Origin: an uncultured Carboxylicivirga sp. | GTDB taxonomy: Bacteria; Bacteroidota; Bacteroidia; Bacteroidales; Marinilabiliaceae | Length of the DNA: 64,000 nt | Direction: 5' to 3' | Assembly (NCBI RefSeq): GCF_963668385.1 | Contig: NZ_OY764327.1 | Coordinates: forward strand, 1,426,001-1,490,000 | Part shown: piece by piece, positions 9,239-19,300 of the stretch | How the letters are laid out: each line of letters starts with the position of its first letter | Numbering within the stretch: the stretch's first letter is position 1 | Notes under the pieces: generated by a model | The model's input: only the letters and a program-made list of their open reading frames with translations | Told to the model about the DNA's origin: nothing | Database searches by the model: none | Made by a program: the position numbers and the translations under genes

Positions 9239-10264
9239 ATGGACATGAATAGTATTGATTGGGCAAATCTTTCATTCAGCTACATGAAGGCTGATTACAA
9301 TGTTAGATGTTATTACCGCGATGGTAAATGGGGAGAATTAGAAGTACATTCTTCTGAGTACGTCAATATTCATATGGCTGCCACCGGCCTTCATTATGGC
9401 CAGGAAGCATTTGAAGGATTGAAGGCTTTTAAAGGGAAAGACGGTAAAACACGTATTTTTCGTATTGAAGAGAATGCCAAAAGAATGTATAATTCGGCAA
9501 TTGGTGTCATGATGGCTGCCGTCCCAGAAAAAGTGTTTGTTGATGCTGTATTAAAAGCTGTGGAGTTGAATAAGCGCTTCATCCCACCATACGAAACAGG
9601 AGCCTCTCTATATATTCGTCCACTGTTATTTGGTTCAGGGCCTAAAATTGGGGTTTCACCTGCCAACGAATTTTTATTTATGGTTTTTGTGATGCCAGTA
9701 GGCCCTTATTTTAAAGAAGGGTTTAAACCTACAGATATGATGATTACCCGTAAGTACGACCGTGCGGCTCCGCTTGGAACTGGTCATATTAAAGTGGGAG
9801 GAAACTATGCTGCCAGTCTTCGAGCAGGAGATGAAGCACATGCAAATGGTTATTCGGCCTCTCTTTTTTTAGATAGCAAAGAGAAGAAGTATATAGATGA
9901 GTGTGGTCCAGCTAATTTCTTTGGAATTAAGGATAATACCTATGTTACTCCGGCTTCGCATTCTATACTGCCATCAATTACTAATATGAGTTTAATTCAA
10001 CTGGCCGAAGATATGGGATTGACTGTTGAACGTCGACCTATTCCGTTAGAAGAGTTATCTACATTTGAAGAAGCAGGTGCTTGCGGTACAGCCGCCGTTA
10101 TTAGTCCTATTGCCAAAATTGACGATATTGATGAAGGGCGTTCATATATCTTTAGCAAAGATGGTGAGCCTGGCAAAACATGTCTTAAACTATACAATAA
10201 GTTACGAGGAATTCAATATGGTGATGAGCCCGATACACATGGTTGGGTAACCGTTGTTGACTAA
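9239..10264 (+). CDS. ilvE: Branched-chain amino acid aminotransferase IlvE
   Basis: A PLP-dependent fold-IV transaminase that interconverts Leu, Ile and Val with their 2-oxo acids using 2-oxoglutarate/glutamate. The PLP lysine is in TGHIKVGGNYAAS. GLHYGQEAFEGLKAFKG and RIEENAKRMYNSA are the group II (eukaryote-like) BCAT signatures, and EAGACGTAAVISPIAKI is the C-terminal phosphate-binding loop. The 341-aa length is typical. ATG codons occur at 9239 and 9245; the first is used. It is monocistronic and ends at a strong terminator. Confidence 0.95.
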   Translation: MDMNSIDWANLSFSYMKADYNVRCYYRDGKWGELEVHSSEYVNIHMAATGLHYGQEAFEGLKAFKGKDGKTRIFRIEENAKRMYNSAIGVMMAAVPEKVFVDAVLKAVELNKRFIPPYETGASLYIRPLLFGSGPKIGVSPANEFLFMVFVMPVGPYFKEGFKPTDMMITRKYDRAAPLGTGHIKVGGNYAASLRAGDEAHANGYSASLFLDSKEKKYIDECGPANFFGIKDNTYVTPASHSILPSITNMSLIQLAEDMGLTVERRPIPLEELSTFEEAGACGTAAVISPIAKIDDIDEGRSYIFSKDGEPGKTCLKLYNKLRGIQYGDEPDTHGWVTVVD

Positions 10265-10283
10265 CTTTATTGAAAATATATTT

Positions 10284-10320
10284 AAAAAAACCTGCAGGAT
10301 GATTCTTGCAGGTTTTTTTT
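10284..10320 (+). terminator. Terminator after ilvE
   Basis: The stem ACCTGCA / TGCAGGT is extended by A7/T8 tracts around a ten-base loop, 20 bases after the ilvE stop. It is followed by eight T residues. Confidence 0.9.
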
Positions 10321-10411
10321 ATTTGCTGACATTCAATAGGGTTTAATTATCAATTTGAGTGATTTTGTCCTATCTTTATGCTTCTATTTGCAAAACTACC
10401 ATAATAAAAAC

Positions 10412-11476
10412 ATGACCGATTTAAGAATTGAAAATGTCAACATTGTTGCCGAAGATCCAATCATCAAACCAAATGATTTGAAGGCATTGTTTCCGTTGAC
10501 TGATAACATTATTGAAACCATAGAAAAAGGCCAGCAAACGGTAAAGAATATTCTTCATAAAACCGATAAGCGATTGCTGGTGGTTGTTGGACCATGCTCT
10601 ATTCATAATATTGAATCAGCTAAAGAATATGCGCAAAAACTGAAAGCCTTGGCTGATAAAGTATGCGATTCGCTTTATATTGTAATGAGGGTATATTTTG
10701 AAAAACCTAGAACCACTGTTGGCTGGAAAGGATTGATTAATGATCCTTACTTAAACGATAGTTATGCCATTGAGGATGGTTTAAAGATGGCACGCGAACT
10801 TCTTTGTTACGTGGCCGAGATTGGTTTGCCTGCTGCCGGAGAAGCATTGGACTTAATTACACCTCAGTACATTCAGGATATGTTTTCGTGGACTGCAATT
10901 GGGGCTCGCACAACTGAGTCGCAAACACACCGTAATATGGCCAGTGGTTTAACATCTGTAGTTGGTTTCAAAAATGGAACCAATGGTGATATCAAAATAG
11001 CTTTGAATGCTCGTATGTCTGCTGCTGCACCTCAAAATTTTGTAAGTGTTGATCCAAACGGAAACGTAGCTGTTGTAAAAACAGCTGGAAACCCCAATTC
11101 GCATATTATACTTCGTGGAGGCAAAGAGCCAAATTACTCTGCTGAATACGTTAAAAAATACGAGAAGAAACTGGAAAAAGAAGGTTTGGAACCTCGATTA
11201 ATGATTGATTGTAGTCATGCTAATAGCAATAAAAATGCTAATAATCAGCAATTAGTTTGCGATGATGTAGCTCAGCAAATAAAGGATGGTAATCAATCGA
11301 TAATTGGATTGATGGTTGAAAGCAATCTAAAATTTGGTAAGCAAAAAATTCCAGTTGATTTATCTCAGTTAGAATATGGTGTTTCCATCACTGACGAGTG
11401 TATTGGATGGGATCAAACAGAATCAATGCTGCGTAAGCTTCGCGATGAAGTAAAAGATATTCTTGCTAATCGATAG
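10412..11476 (+). CDS. 3-deoxy-7-phosphoheptulonate (DAHP) synthase, class I
   Basis: The first enzyme of the shikimate pathway; it condenses phosphoenolpyruvate and erythrose 4-phosphate. The AroF/AroG/AroH-type class I signature is clear: VVGPCSIHN, RVYFEKPRTTVGWKGLINDP (substrate loop), the helix SAAAPQNFVSVDPNG, HIILRGGKEPNY and the metal region MIDCSHANS. The ATG at 10412 (MTDLRIENVNIV) gives 354 aa, the size of AroG. The earlier in-frame ATG at 10379 and GTG at 10355 run through the likely promoter. The N-terminal ~45 residues should carry the feedback-inhibition site. Which aromatic amino acid inhibits it cannot be told here. Confidence 0.93.
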   Translation: MTDLRIENVNIVAEDPIIKPNDLKALFPLTDNIIETIEKGQQTVKNILHKTDKRLLVVVGPCSIHNIESAKEYAQKLKALADKVCDSLYIVMRVYFEKPRTTVGWKGLINDPYLNDSYAIEDGLKMARELLCYVAEIGLPAAGEALDLITPQYIQDMFSWTAIGARTTESQTHRNMASGLTSVVGFKNGTNGDIKIALNARMSAAAPQNFVSVDPNGNVAVVKTAGNPNSHIILRGGKEPNYSAEYVKKYEKKLEKEGLEPRLMIDCSHANSNKNANNQQLVCDDVAQQIKDGNQSIIGLMVESNLKFGKQKIPVDLSQLEYGVSITDECIGWDQTESMLRKLRDEVKDILANR

Positions 11477-11478
11477 TA

Positions 11479-12099
11479 CTACGATATTGAGCCAACTTTT
11501 ACCGTACCTGTTGAGTTGTTGGTAATAGTTGGTTCTCCTTTATATCCAATATCAAATACTCCTGTACAGTTTAATGTTAACTCATCTATTGAGTAAATCT
11601 TAGCTGTTCCTTCACCAGCCCAATTAACAACCATATTTTTAATGGGTAATTCAAGCGAATTTAGATTAGCTGAACCTGTAAAATGAAGTTGTAAATTATT
11701 TTGTTCTTTACCCAAAAGTTCAATTTCGGCTAAACCTACAAAAGATAAGTTCTTCAAATCTTCAGGCATTGTAATAAGCGCAGTAAGATCTTCTGTTGGC
11801 CGAATATCCAGATTATTATCAAACGTAACATTCAAACTTTCATCAGCAAGGTTTACTTGAAGCAAGTTTAAAATATTTTGCTGTCCATTAATTGTTATGC
11901 TCTGTTCTTTTCCTGTTTCAATACTGATATTAGTAAAAGATGAAATGGAAATGGATGAGAACGATTCAATAGTATATGTTTTGGTGATAGTAGAACCAGA
12001 GCCAATAATTATTTCAGCATCGTTAATACATCCACAGTCTTTTGAATTGTGACAGGCAAATAAGAAGAGCCCTACAAATACAAATAAAGGTGTTCTCAT
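11479..12099 (-). CDS. DUF2807 (GIN-domain) lipoprotein
   Basis: A 206-residue lipoprotein with the signal peptide MRTPLFVFVGLFLFAC (lipobox LFAC). The mature part is a parallel beta-helix-like DUF2807 'head GIN domain', recognisable from the repeated short beta strands and the opening SGSTITKTYTIESFSSISI. These proteins are common in Bacteroidota, often surface exposed, and have no firm function. It is convergent with the DAHP synthase gene, with 2 bases between the stops. Confidence 0.8.
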   Translation of the reverse strand: MRTPLFVFVGLFLFACHNSKDCGCINDAEIIIGSGSTITKTYTIESFSSISISSFTNISIETGKEQSITINGQQNILNLLQVNLADESLNVTFDNNLDIRPTEDLTALITMPEDLKNLSFVGLAEIELLGKEQNNLQLHFTGSANLNSLELPIKNMVVNWAGEGTAKIYSIDELTLNCTGVFDIGYKGEPTITNNSTGTVKVGSIS

Positions 12100-12204
12100 A
12101 AAAGTATCTTATAACTGATAATAAAATTAATGCACTAGCTTATAATTAGCGCGAAATTATTGATTTTGAATAACAAATTGTATTTTCGAACAAAAATTAA
12201 CCAT

Positions 12205-13416
12205 ATGATTTTGAAAAACAATCTCCTCATTGCTATTCCGGTAGCCCTAGCTTTAACTTCAGGTAAACCTGTAAGTAAAAAGGCTATATCTATTCATAAT
12301 AAAGCTATTACTGTTGATACACATTGCGATACTCCAATGAAGTTTGTCAATAAAGGTTTTGATATTGGTGTATCGCATGAAGCACCTGATAGTCGGGTGG
12401 ATATACCACGTATGGAGAGTGGGGGATTGGATGCTATCTTTTTTGCGATTTTTACCAGTCAACGTCCAAGAATCGAGAAAAACTACGTAGAAGCATACGA
12501 TTTGGCCAATCAAATGATTGATTCAACCTATGCAGCCTTGAAAAAATACCCAAATCAGGCTGAATTAGCCACTAAAAGTGATGATATATATCGAATATCT
12601 AAAGAAGGTAAAAGAGCTATTTATTTGGGCATGGAAAATGGTTTTCCTTTAAATAAGGATATTCATAGAGTAGAAGAATTTTACGATAAAGGAGTACGCT
12701 ATATCACACTCTCTCATACGAGCAATAATGATATTTGTGATTCGTCAACTGATAGTAAAGGTGCTGAGCATAATGGTTTAAGCAACTTTGGAGTAGAGGT
12801 GGTTAATGAAATGAATAGATTAGGCATGTTAGTTGATGTGTCGCACATTTCAGATAAGTCTTTTTTCGATGTAATGAAAACAACGAAAGCACCTGTTATT
12901 GCTTCGCATTCATCAGTACGTTCTATTTGTAATCATCCACGCAATATGAGCGATGAAATGATTAAAGAATTAGCCAAAAACGGCGGTGTAATTCAAATTT
13001 GTATTCTTGGAGCATACATCGAAGACGAAGATACTACCAGTATCAATTACGTTAAACATAAGGAGTTAAAAGCAAAGTACAACGGTTTTAATTACAAAAG
13101 CGATGAGGAGCGTAAAGCGGCCTGGAAAGAGTGGGATCGTATTGATAAAGATTATCCTCCAGTGCTTCCCAATATTGCAAAAGCGGTTGATCACATCGAC
13201 TATGTAGTGAATTTAGTGGGAGTTGATTATGTTGGAATTGGCTCCGATTTTGATGGAGGTGGAGGTTTATCTGATTGTCAGGATGTATCTGATTTTCCAA
13301 AAATTACCGAAGAGTTGCTTCGAAGAGGTTATTCAAAAGAAGATATTAATAAAATATGGGGTGGAAATTTCTTGCGTGTATTTAAGCAGGTTGAAGAGTA
13401 TGCTGCTAAAAATTAA
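12205..13416 (+). CDS. Exported membrane dipeptidase (peptidase M19)
   Basis: A zinc dipeptidase of the renal dipeptidase family. The binuclear zinc ligands are present: HCD in TVDTHCDTPMKF, the glutamate in YLGMENGFP, and the histidines in VDVSHISDKSF and VIASHSSVRSI. The downstream aspartate is in GIGSDFDGGGG. I chose the ATG at 12205 because it starts a signal peptide (MILKNNLLIAIPVALALTSG); the TTG at 12160 would bury it. The protein is 403 aa, normal for the family, and probably hydrolyses dipeptides in the periplasm. Confidence 0.9.
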   Translation: MILKNNLLIAIPVALALTSGKPVSKKAISIHNKAITVDTHCDTPMKFVNKGFDIGVSHEAPDSRVDIPRMESGGLDAIFFAIFTSQRPRIEKNYVEAYDLANQMIDSTYAALKKYPNQAELATKSDDIYRISKEGKRAIYLGMENGFPLNKDIHRVEEFYDKGVRYITLSHTSNNDICDSSTDSKGAEHNGLSNFGVEVVNEMNRLGMLVDVSHISDKSFFDVMKTTKAPVIASHSSVRSICNHPRNMSDEMIKELAKNGGVIQICILGAYIEDEDTTSINYVKHKELKAKYNGFNYKSDEERKAAWKEWDRIDKDYPPVLPNIAKAVDHIDYVVNLVGVDYVGIGSDFDGGGGLSDCQDVSDFPKITEELLRRGYSKEDINKIWGGNFLRVFKQVEEYAAKN

Positions 13417-13440
13417 TACCTCCCATATAGGATAAAGAAT

Positions 13441-13480
13441 TACCCCAATCTACTTTAACAATAGGTTGGGGTAGTTTTTT
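13441..13480 (+). terminator. Terminator between the M19 peptidase and the convergent GH43 gene
   Basis: Arms TACCCCAA and TTGGGGTA enclose about 18 bases and are followed by a run of T. It serves the plus-strand dipeptidase gene; on the minus strand the flanking A/T tract is weaker. Confidence 0.75.
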
Positions 13481-13481
13481 A

Positions 13482-14546
13482 TTAGAACTTAATATCGTAC
13501 TTCCAGTGAGCAGCAAGTGTTTCTGCTTCTTTTTTTGTTAGCTGAATAACAGCCCCATGTTTTGGTGAAGTAAAGTTCGTGGTTTTCATAGCTCCTTCGT
13601 TGAAATGCCCTAAATCAGTAAAAGTTACAAAGTCGCTCGTTTCACAAAAACCAAAGTTGTGAGGGTTAATGCTGTAGATGTCATACATTAAAACCCATTT
13701 ATCTTCACCAATTCTTTTCCAGATATTTGGTGCCTCGCACGATCCCGGTTCCTTATCAATCCATTCGTCATCGTATTTATAACCGCTATTGATACTGCTT
13801 GAAAATGCACGTTTAATACCAATCGGTCTTTCTTGAGCCACATATGTCAAGCAAAATCTTCCATCGGGCATCGGGCAAATATCTGCATCTAGTACCTGAA
13901 TTTCCGGGTTAGGATACTCAAATAATATTTTGGGAGCAGTTGTAATTTCAGTGAAATCATCATTGGTATAGGCATAATATAATTTGGTGCGTCCGTGACC
14001 AATACGCATAGTGAAGTACAACATCATTTTATTGGTTGCAGGATCGTAAATGGTCTGTGGAGCCCATGCACAACCTATATCTTCCAGCTCAGGAAATACG
14101 GTGTTTAAAAGTACATTACTATGAGTCCAGTGGATTAAATCGTATGATTTCATCAATACAAAACCACGATTGTTACCCCAATCATATTCTTCTTGTGGTC
14201 TTTCCCATTGAGTGTCGCGATAACCTGCTTCTTTTCCAAAAATATGAAGATCAGTCATGGCAACATAATAGGCTCCATCTTTACCACGCGTGATATGAGG
14301 ATCGCGAATTCCTTTTTGTGAGGCAATGGTATCGCCAGCAATTACAGGTTGTTCGTTATTGATATCAGTAAATGTATATCCATCGGTACTCAAAGCAAAA
14401 TGCAAGCTATGGGTATTGTCTTTAAAATATGTAAGTAAATAAGCCTCCATTTTGTCAGGTTGCTCTTGAGAGCTGCAACTGGTCAAATACAGAACAATGG
14501 ATAAAATTGAAGCTGCTTGTAAAAGTTTCTGAATTTGGTGTTTCAT
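13482..14546 (-). CDS. GH43-like five-bladed propeller lipoprotein
   Basis: A 354-residue lipoprotein (signal MKHQIQKLLQAASILSIVLY, lipobox LTSC) with a beta-propeller glycoside hydrolase-like domain. The blades resemble GH43/arabinosidase-type proteins: FALSTDGYTF, KGIRDPHITRGKDGAYYVAM (the RDPHI aspartate is the usual catalytic base position) and CEAPNIWKRIGEDKWVL (the EAP glutamate is the usual acid). DADICPMPDGRFCL supplies a further blade. It probably trims arabinose- or xylose-containing glycans at the outer membrane. No SusC/D pair is adjacent, so it is not in a visible polysaccharide utilisation locus. Confidence 0.75.
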   Translation of the reverse strand: MKHQIQKLLQAASILSIVLYLTSCSSQEQPDKMEAYLLTYFKDNTHSLHFALSTDGYTFTDINNEQPVIAGDTIASQKGIRDPHITRGKDGAYYVAMTDLHIFGKEAGYRDTQWERPQEEYDWGNNRGFVLMKSYDLIHWTHSNVLLNTVFPELEDIGCAWAPQTIYDPATNKMMLYFTMRIGHGRTKLYYAYTNDDFTEITTAPKILFEYPNPEIQVLDADICPMPDGRFCLTYVAQERPIGIKRAFSSSINSGYKYDDEWIDKEPGSCEAPNIWKRIGEDKWVLMYDIYSINPHNFGFCETSDFVTFTDLGHFNEGAMKTTNFTSPKHGAVIQLTKKEAETLAAHWKYDIKF

Positions 14547-14783
14547 TATAAGAAAAATTTAATTGTCTTACAGCAAATATAATAGATTCCGGTTTTAGAT
14601 TTCCTTACTGTTAAATATGGAATAGTATATTAATTACATTTCAATATGTATGATAATCATATAGTATTGGTATTTAGGAAATTGTAAATATTAATTTTAT
14701 AATATGATTAATAATTATTACATTGATGCATTATTGGGATAAATGGAGAGTGTATTAATTGTAGTTACATAATCTTATCAACC

Positions 14784-15242
14784 ATGGAAATTATTGAACT
14801 TGCCCGGAAACCTGAAATAAAACGAAATATTAGGCTTAGAAAAAGACTAATGAACCTGAGGAAATTGATTTACGAACTAAATAAAAAAGATCTTCCTTTT
14901 GATGTTTTGGAAAGCATCAATGAAAAGATAGAAGAAATCAATCTATTTACGGGTTCTGAAAAGTTCTTAGATTTTAAGGTTAGAAAAGCTCTGCGTCATA
15001 TTTTTAAATTAGTTGAAAGCAACCTTAAGATAGTTCCTAAAAGCTACTATCGAACCCGCTGGATATTTTTGGGTATGACTATAATTGGCATTCCATTAGG
15101 GCTAATTATTGGATTGGTAATTGGCAAAATGGTTTATGCTGGTTTGGGTATTCCTGCGGGAATGGTTATTGGACTTTTTATCGGTGAAACTAAGGATAAA
15201 AAAGCATTAGCCGAAGGTCGACAACTTGATTTGGAATTATAA
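14784..15242 (+). CDS. Hypothetical two-helix membrane protein
   Basis: 152 residues. The N-terminal ~90 residues are charged and helical, probably cytoplasmic. Two closely spaced glycine-rich membrane segments follow (WIFLGMTIIGIPLGLIIGLV and YAGLGIPAGMVIGLFIG), separated by GKM, which suggests a glycine-zipper hairpin. The tail is charged. I recognise no named family. It is convergent with the RND adaptor gene, with 3 bases between the stops. The 237-bp gap upstream (14547-14783) is very AT-rich and no site is recognised in it. Confidence 0.6.
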   Translation: MEIIELARKPEIKRNIRLRKRLMNLRKLIYELNKKDLPFDVLESINEKIEEINLFTGSEKFLDFKVRKALRHIFKLVESNLKIVPKSYYRTRWIFLGMTIIGIPLGLIIGLVIGKMVYAGLGIPAGMVIGLFIGETKDKKALAEGRQLDLEL

Positions 15243-15245
15243 TTA

Positions 15246-16355
15246 TTATTCAATCATTATATTATAAACTCCTCTTGTGACAATTTTGCCAGATCTTATT
15301 TTGTTTGTTATTTCTATAAAATCAATTGTCGATCTTCCAGTTTGCAAATGAACTTTCTGAAATAGGTAAGTGCTATCTGTTTCATTCTCTAACATCAGAA
15401 CATAACTCTGATCGTCTGCCTGTATAACAGCATCAATTGGAAGGGCTGCAACAGTATCTGAACTTAAGATGATTTCTCCTTCAATGAATTGGTTATTAAT
15501 AAATTTGTCGAGGTATTTATTGTCAATTTTAGCATAACATTCAATGGATTTGGATTCGGGATTAACCGTTTTGCCTACATAATCGATAATAGCAGAAGCA
15601 TTGTCTTTATTCTTTCCGCTGGCATGAAATTCTACTTTCTGTCCTTTTTCAACAGATAAAATATCTTTTTCAAAAACGATGATTTGAAGTCGTAATTGTT
15701 CACTGTCCACTATAGATGCAAGATCTTCCTGCTGATCGATGAATTCGCCGACCGTTGCCTTTATATCTGTAATAAATCCCTTAATGGGAGCGGTAATGGC
15801 AAATGAAGAATACAACGATCCCTTTGCAATGCGATCTACCCTCAGTCCTATATTTTCAAGCTTCATTCTTAGAGCATTGTTCATTGCCAGTTCTGACTCA
15901 TAAGCACTTTTAGCGGTGACATACTCCTTTTCGGTTCCTATGTTTTCTTTGTAGAGAAGGTCAACTCGGTCGTAATCAACTTTCAACTGATTCAATTGGG
16001 CACTTGATTCAGCATAATCTTTTTGAAGATCAATAACATGATTTCCACCGATTACAAACAAAGGATCCCCTTTTTTCACAGCTTGACCAACATTAACTTT
16101 AATTTGTTGAACAATGCCTTCAAGTGGTAAACCAACTTTGGCCCATCCATTGGTGTTGGGTTCGATGTATCCTGTAAAAAAGAGTTGATTAGGGAAAGCC
16201 ATAAGCTGAATTTCGCCCAATTGCATTTGTTCTGCTTCGAATTGTTGTTTACTTATCTCAATCAGGTTGTTTTCAGTTGTTGTTTCATCGGTTTTTTGAT
16301 GATTACAAGAACTGATTAAAAGAGAAATAAGCAGAATATATATGGTTGTCTTCAT
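15246..16355 (-). CDS. RND efflux periplasmic adaptor (CusB/CzcB-like) lipoprotein
   Basis: A 369-residue membrane-fusion protein linking the inner-membrane pump to the outer-membrane factor. The signal peptide ends in a lipobox (LISSC). A barrel-sandwich (lipoyl-like) half occurs at about 70-105 (GWAKVGLPLEGIVQQIKVNV), a coiled-coil hairpin at ~110-180, the second lipoyl half at APIKGFITDIKATVGEFI, and then beta-barrel and membrane-proximal domains. The gene starts 4 bp after the stop of the pump gene, so the two form an operon. Heavy-metal specificity is inferred from the pump. No methionine-rich metal-binding N-terminus is evident. Confidence 0.88.
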   Translation of the reverse strand: MKTTIYILLISLLISSCNHQKTDETTTENNLIEISKQQFEAEQMQLGEIQLMAFPNQLFFTGYIEPNTNGWAKVGLPLEGIVQQIKVNVGQAVKKGDPLFVIGGNHVIDLQKDYAESSAQLNQLKVDYDRVDLLYKENIGTEKEYVTAKSAYESELAMNNALRMKLENIGLRVDRIAKGSLYSSFAITAPIKGFITDIKATVGEFIDQQEDLASIVDSEQLRLQIIVFEKDILSVEKGQKVEFHASGKNKDNASAIIDYVGKTVNPESKSIECYAKIDNKYLDKFINNQFIEGEIILSSDTVAALPIDAVIQADDQSYVLMLENETDSTYLFQKVHLQTGRSTIDFIEITNKIRSGKIVTRGVYNIMIE

Positions 16356-16359
16356 AGGT

Positions 16360-19300
16360 TTAGTAATTAGAATAATATTTCATTTCAAGACTGATTCGGT
16401 TGTAATTAAATACATTTTCGAAGTAGCGCATTTGAATGTTAACGGCTTCTTCAAAATTATTGGATAGCTCAAAAAAGCTGACTCCACCCAATTGATAGGC
16501 TTTCAAAGCTGTTCTCATCATTTCATCTGCTAAAAGCTTCTCAATCTGGTTATAGTTATCAATCAGATTGGCATATCTTTTTTGCTCTGTATTCATTTTC
16601 TCCAAATCATTTTTGATAAGATCCATCTTGTTTGAAAATGATAGTGATTGCGATTGCTCCGTGAGTTTAGCCGCCTTAATATTGGCTGAATGATTTCCGA
16701 AGAAGAGGGGGATCGCCAGACCAACTTCAAAGCCTTGATAATTATGGGCGTTTTCATAAGAGTTCGATCCGATGAAATAGTTAAATGTGATATCGGGCAA
16801 CATTTTGTTCTTTTCCACTTTCACCAACGATTCAGCATGTTGATTTTGCAAATCAAACCACTTAAAAAGAAGGAGAGAATCACCGGATGAAGAGGTGGAA
16901 ATGACCAATTGAGATGTTGTAGGGATGGTAAAGTCCTCTTCGTAATTCATCACCACTTTAAGACGTTTCAATGTGTTTTCGATGGACAAGGTGAGGTTTT
17001 TCTCAGCTACCATCACACGGTTTTTCTTTGCTTTGATATTCAGTAAATCAAGTTTGCTAATATCTCTTACTTCGAATCTACGCTCGTTAAATTGTTCCAG
17101 TTTTATCAGAACAGTATCCAATTGCCTGTAAATTCCCAGTTGACTATACAGCATCTGAAGCTCGTAATAAAGCATAGACACTTCTTTTTGAAGCGTATTT
17201 TTTTGAATAGACATCTCTGTTGCGGCAATATTAACTTCTAGCTTCCGCATCTTTCCTTGCGACACATACAAACCGGGGAAATCTATCCGTTGCTCAACAC
17301 CCCAAACTTTCAGCGGATGACCGTTTTCGGCAATATTATTTTCGTCGGTGCTGTATGCGATTGTGGTTTTATCGGGCGAGAAAGCCGTTGCTTTCATCGC
17401 ATTGGCTTTTTCAACATCCAGTTCGCTTGCTTTGATTTGTTTATTGTTATTGATGGTAATGTCAATAATTTGATCCAGAGTTAATTGCTGTTTTTGTGCA
17501 AACAACGATGGAGATGAAAGCATCATCAACCCAATAAAAACGGTAATGCCTTTTGATCGAATCACCTTAAACGGAAAGAATTTAATTTTCACTACATTAT
17601 AAAATATTTCGAATAATAAGGGAAGTGCAATCAAAGTCAGTAGGGTAGAGGTGATAAGTCCACCAATAACTACAGTTGCTAATGGGCGCTGAACTTCGGC
17701 ACCGGCACCTGTTGAGATAGCCATAGGTAGGAACCCCATGGCTGCTGCTCCTGCAGTCAGTAGAACCGGACGAAGTCGGTTTTTGGTACCTTGTACAATA
17801 ATATCACTGATACTTCCGCCATTCTGATGCTGCAGTTCTTTAAGATGCTCGATTAAAACAATTCCGTTTAGCACCGCAATACCAAAGAGAGCAATAAAAC
17901 CAACACCGGCCGAAACGCTGAATGGCATTCCGCGAAGCCACAATAAGAATACTCCACCAACGGTTGCCAATGGGATAGCTGTAAAAATCATTATGGCATC
18001 TTTTAACGATTTAAAAGCAAAATGTAGAAAGATAAAAATCAGCAAAAGTGAGACAGGTACTGCCAGCATTAAACGATTGGTGGCATTTTGCAGGTTTTCG
18101 AATTGTCCACCATATTCGATGTAATTACCGGGAGTCAATTTTACATTATCGTCAATTAGAACCTGAATATCTTCGATCACAGATTGTAAATCTCGATTGC
18201 GTACATTCACTGCTACTACTACTCTTCGGCGTGTGTTTTCGCGCGATATCTTGGCAGGACCTTTGGTGTACTCTATGTGGGCAAGTTCTGTAAGCGGAAT
18301 CTGATGACCTGACGAAACAGGAACCATCAATCGTCGTATATCTGAAATATCGGTGCGATTTTGGTTTTGCAGTCGAACCACCATATCAAATCGTTTTTCA
18401 CCCTCGAAAACCACGCCCGAAATCTGCCCGCCAAAAGCCGTTGACAGGTATGAATTCAAGGTAGCAATATCAACTCCGTAATAAGCAATTTTATCACGTC
18501 GGTAATCCACCTTAATTTGAGGTAAACCGGTAGTTTTCTCTAAGATAATATCACCGGCACCGGGCACATCGGTAATCAGCTTTTTAATCTCATTGGCTTT
18601 TTTGTTGATGTAATCCAGATCCTCACCATAAATTTTTATGGCTATATCGGAGCGTACACCTGTAATCAACTCGTTAAAACGCATCTCGATGGGTTGTGTA
18701 AATTCGTAATCAATACCCGGAATGATAGATAGTGCTTCTTTGAATTTCTCAGCCAGTTCTTCTTTGCTGCTTGCCGCAACCCAATCTCCTTTAGGATTCA
18801 GTTTGATTATCATATCAATCTCTTCCATCGACATGGGGTCGGTAGGAACTTCGGCTGCACCAATACGCGATACAATCTGATTCACTTCGTCAGGAAATTC
18901 TTTTATCAGAATTTGTTCCATACGGGTGGTGGTTTCAACAGTTTTGGAAAGCGATGTTCCGGTTTTCAGTACGGGTTGAATTACAAAATCACCTTCATCA
19001 AGTGTGGGAACAAATTCACCGCCAATGCGAGTAAAAATAAAACCTGTAGCTATCAACGAAAGAACGGCCATGCCAAGTACAATTCTTTTGTTTCGGCAAG
19101 CCCATTTAATGGATGGATCATAGGCTGTATACAACCTTTTCATTAGCCATTTCGAAATGGTCTTCTTGTTTTCATCTGCAGGTTTTAGGAATAAGGATGA
19201 AGCGACTGGTAGCCAGGTTAATCCCATAATCATAGCGCCTATAATGGCAAAAGAGAAAGCCAGTGCCATTGGGTGAAACATTTTACCTTCAACACCTTGA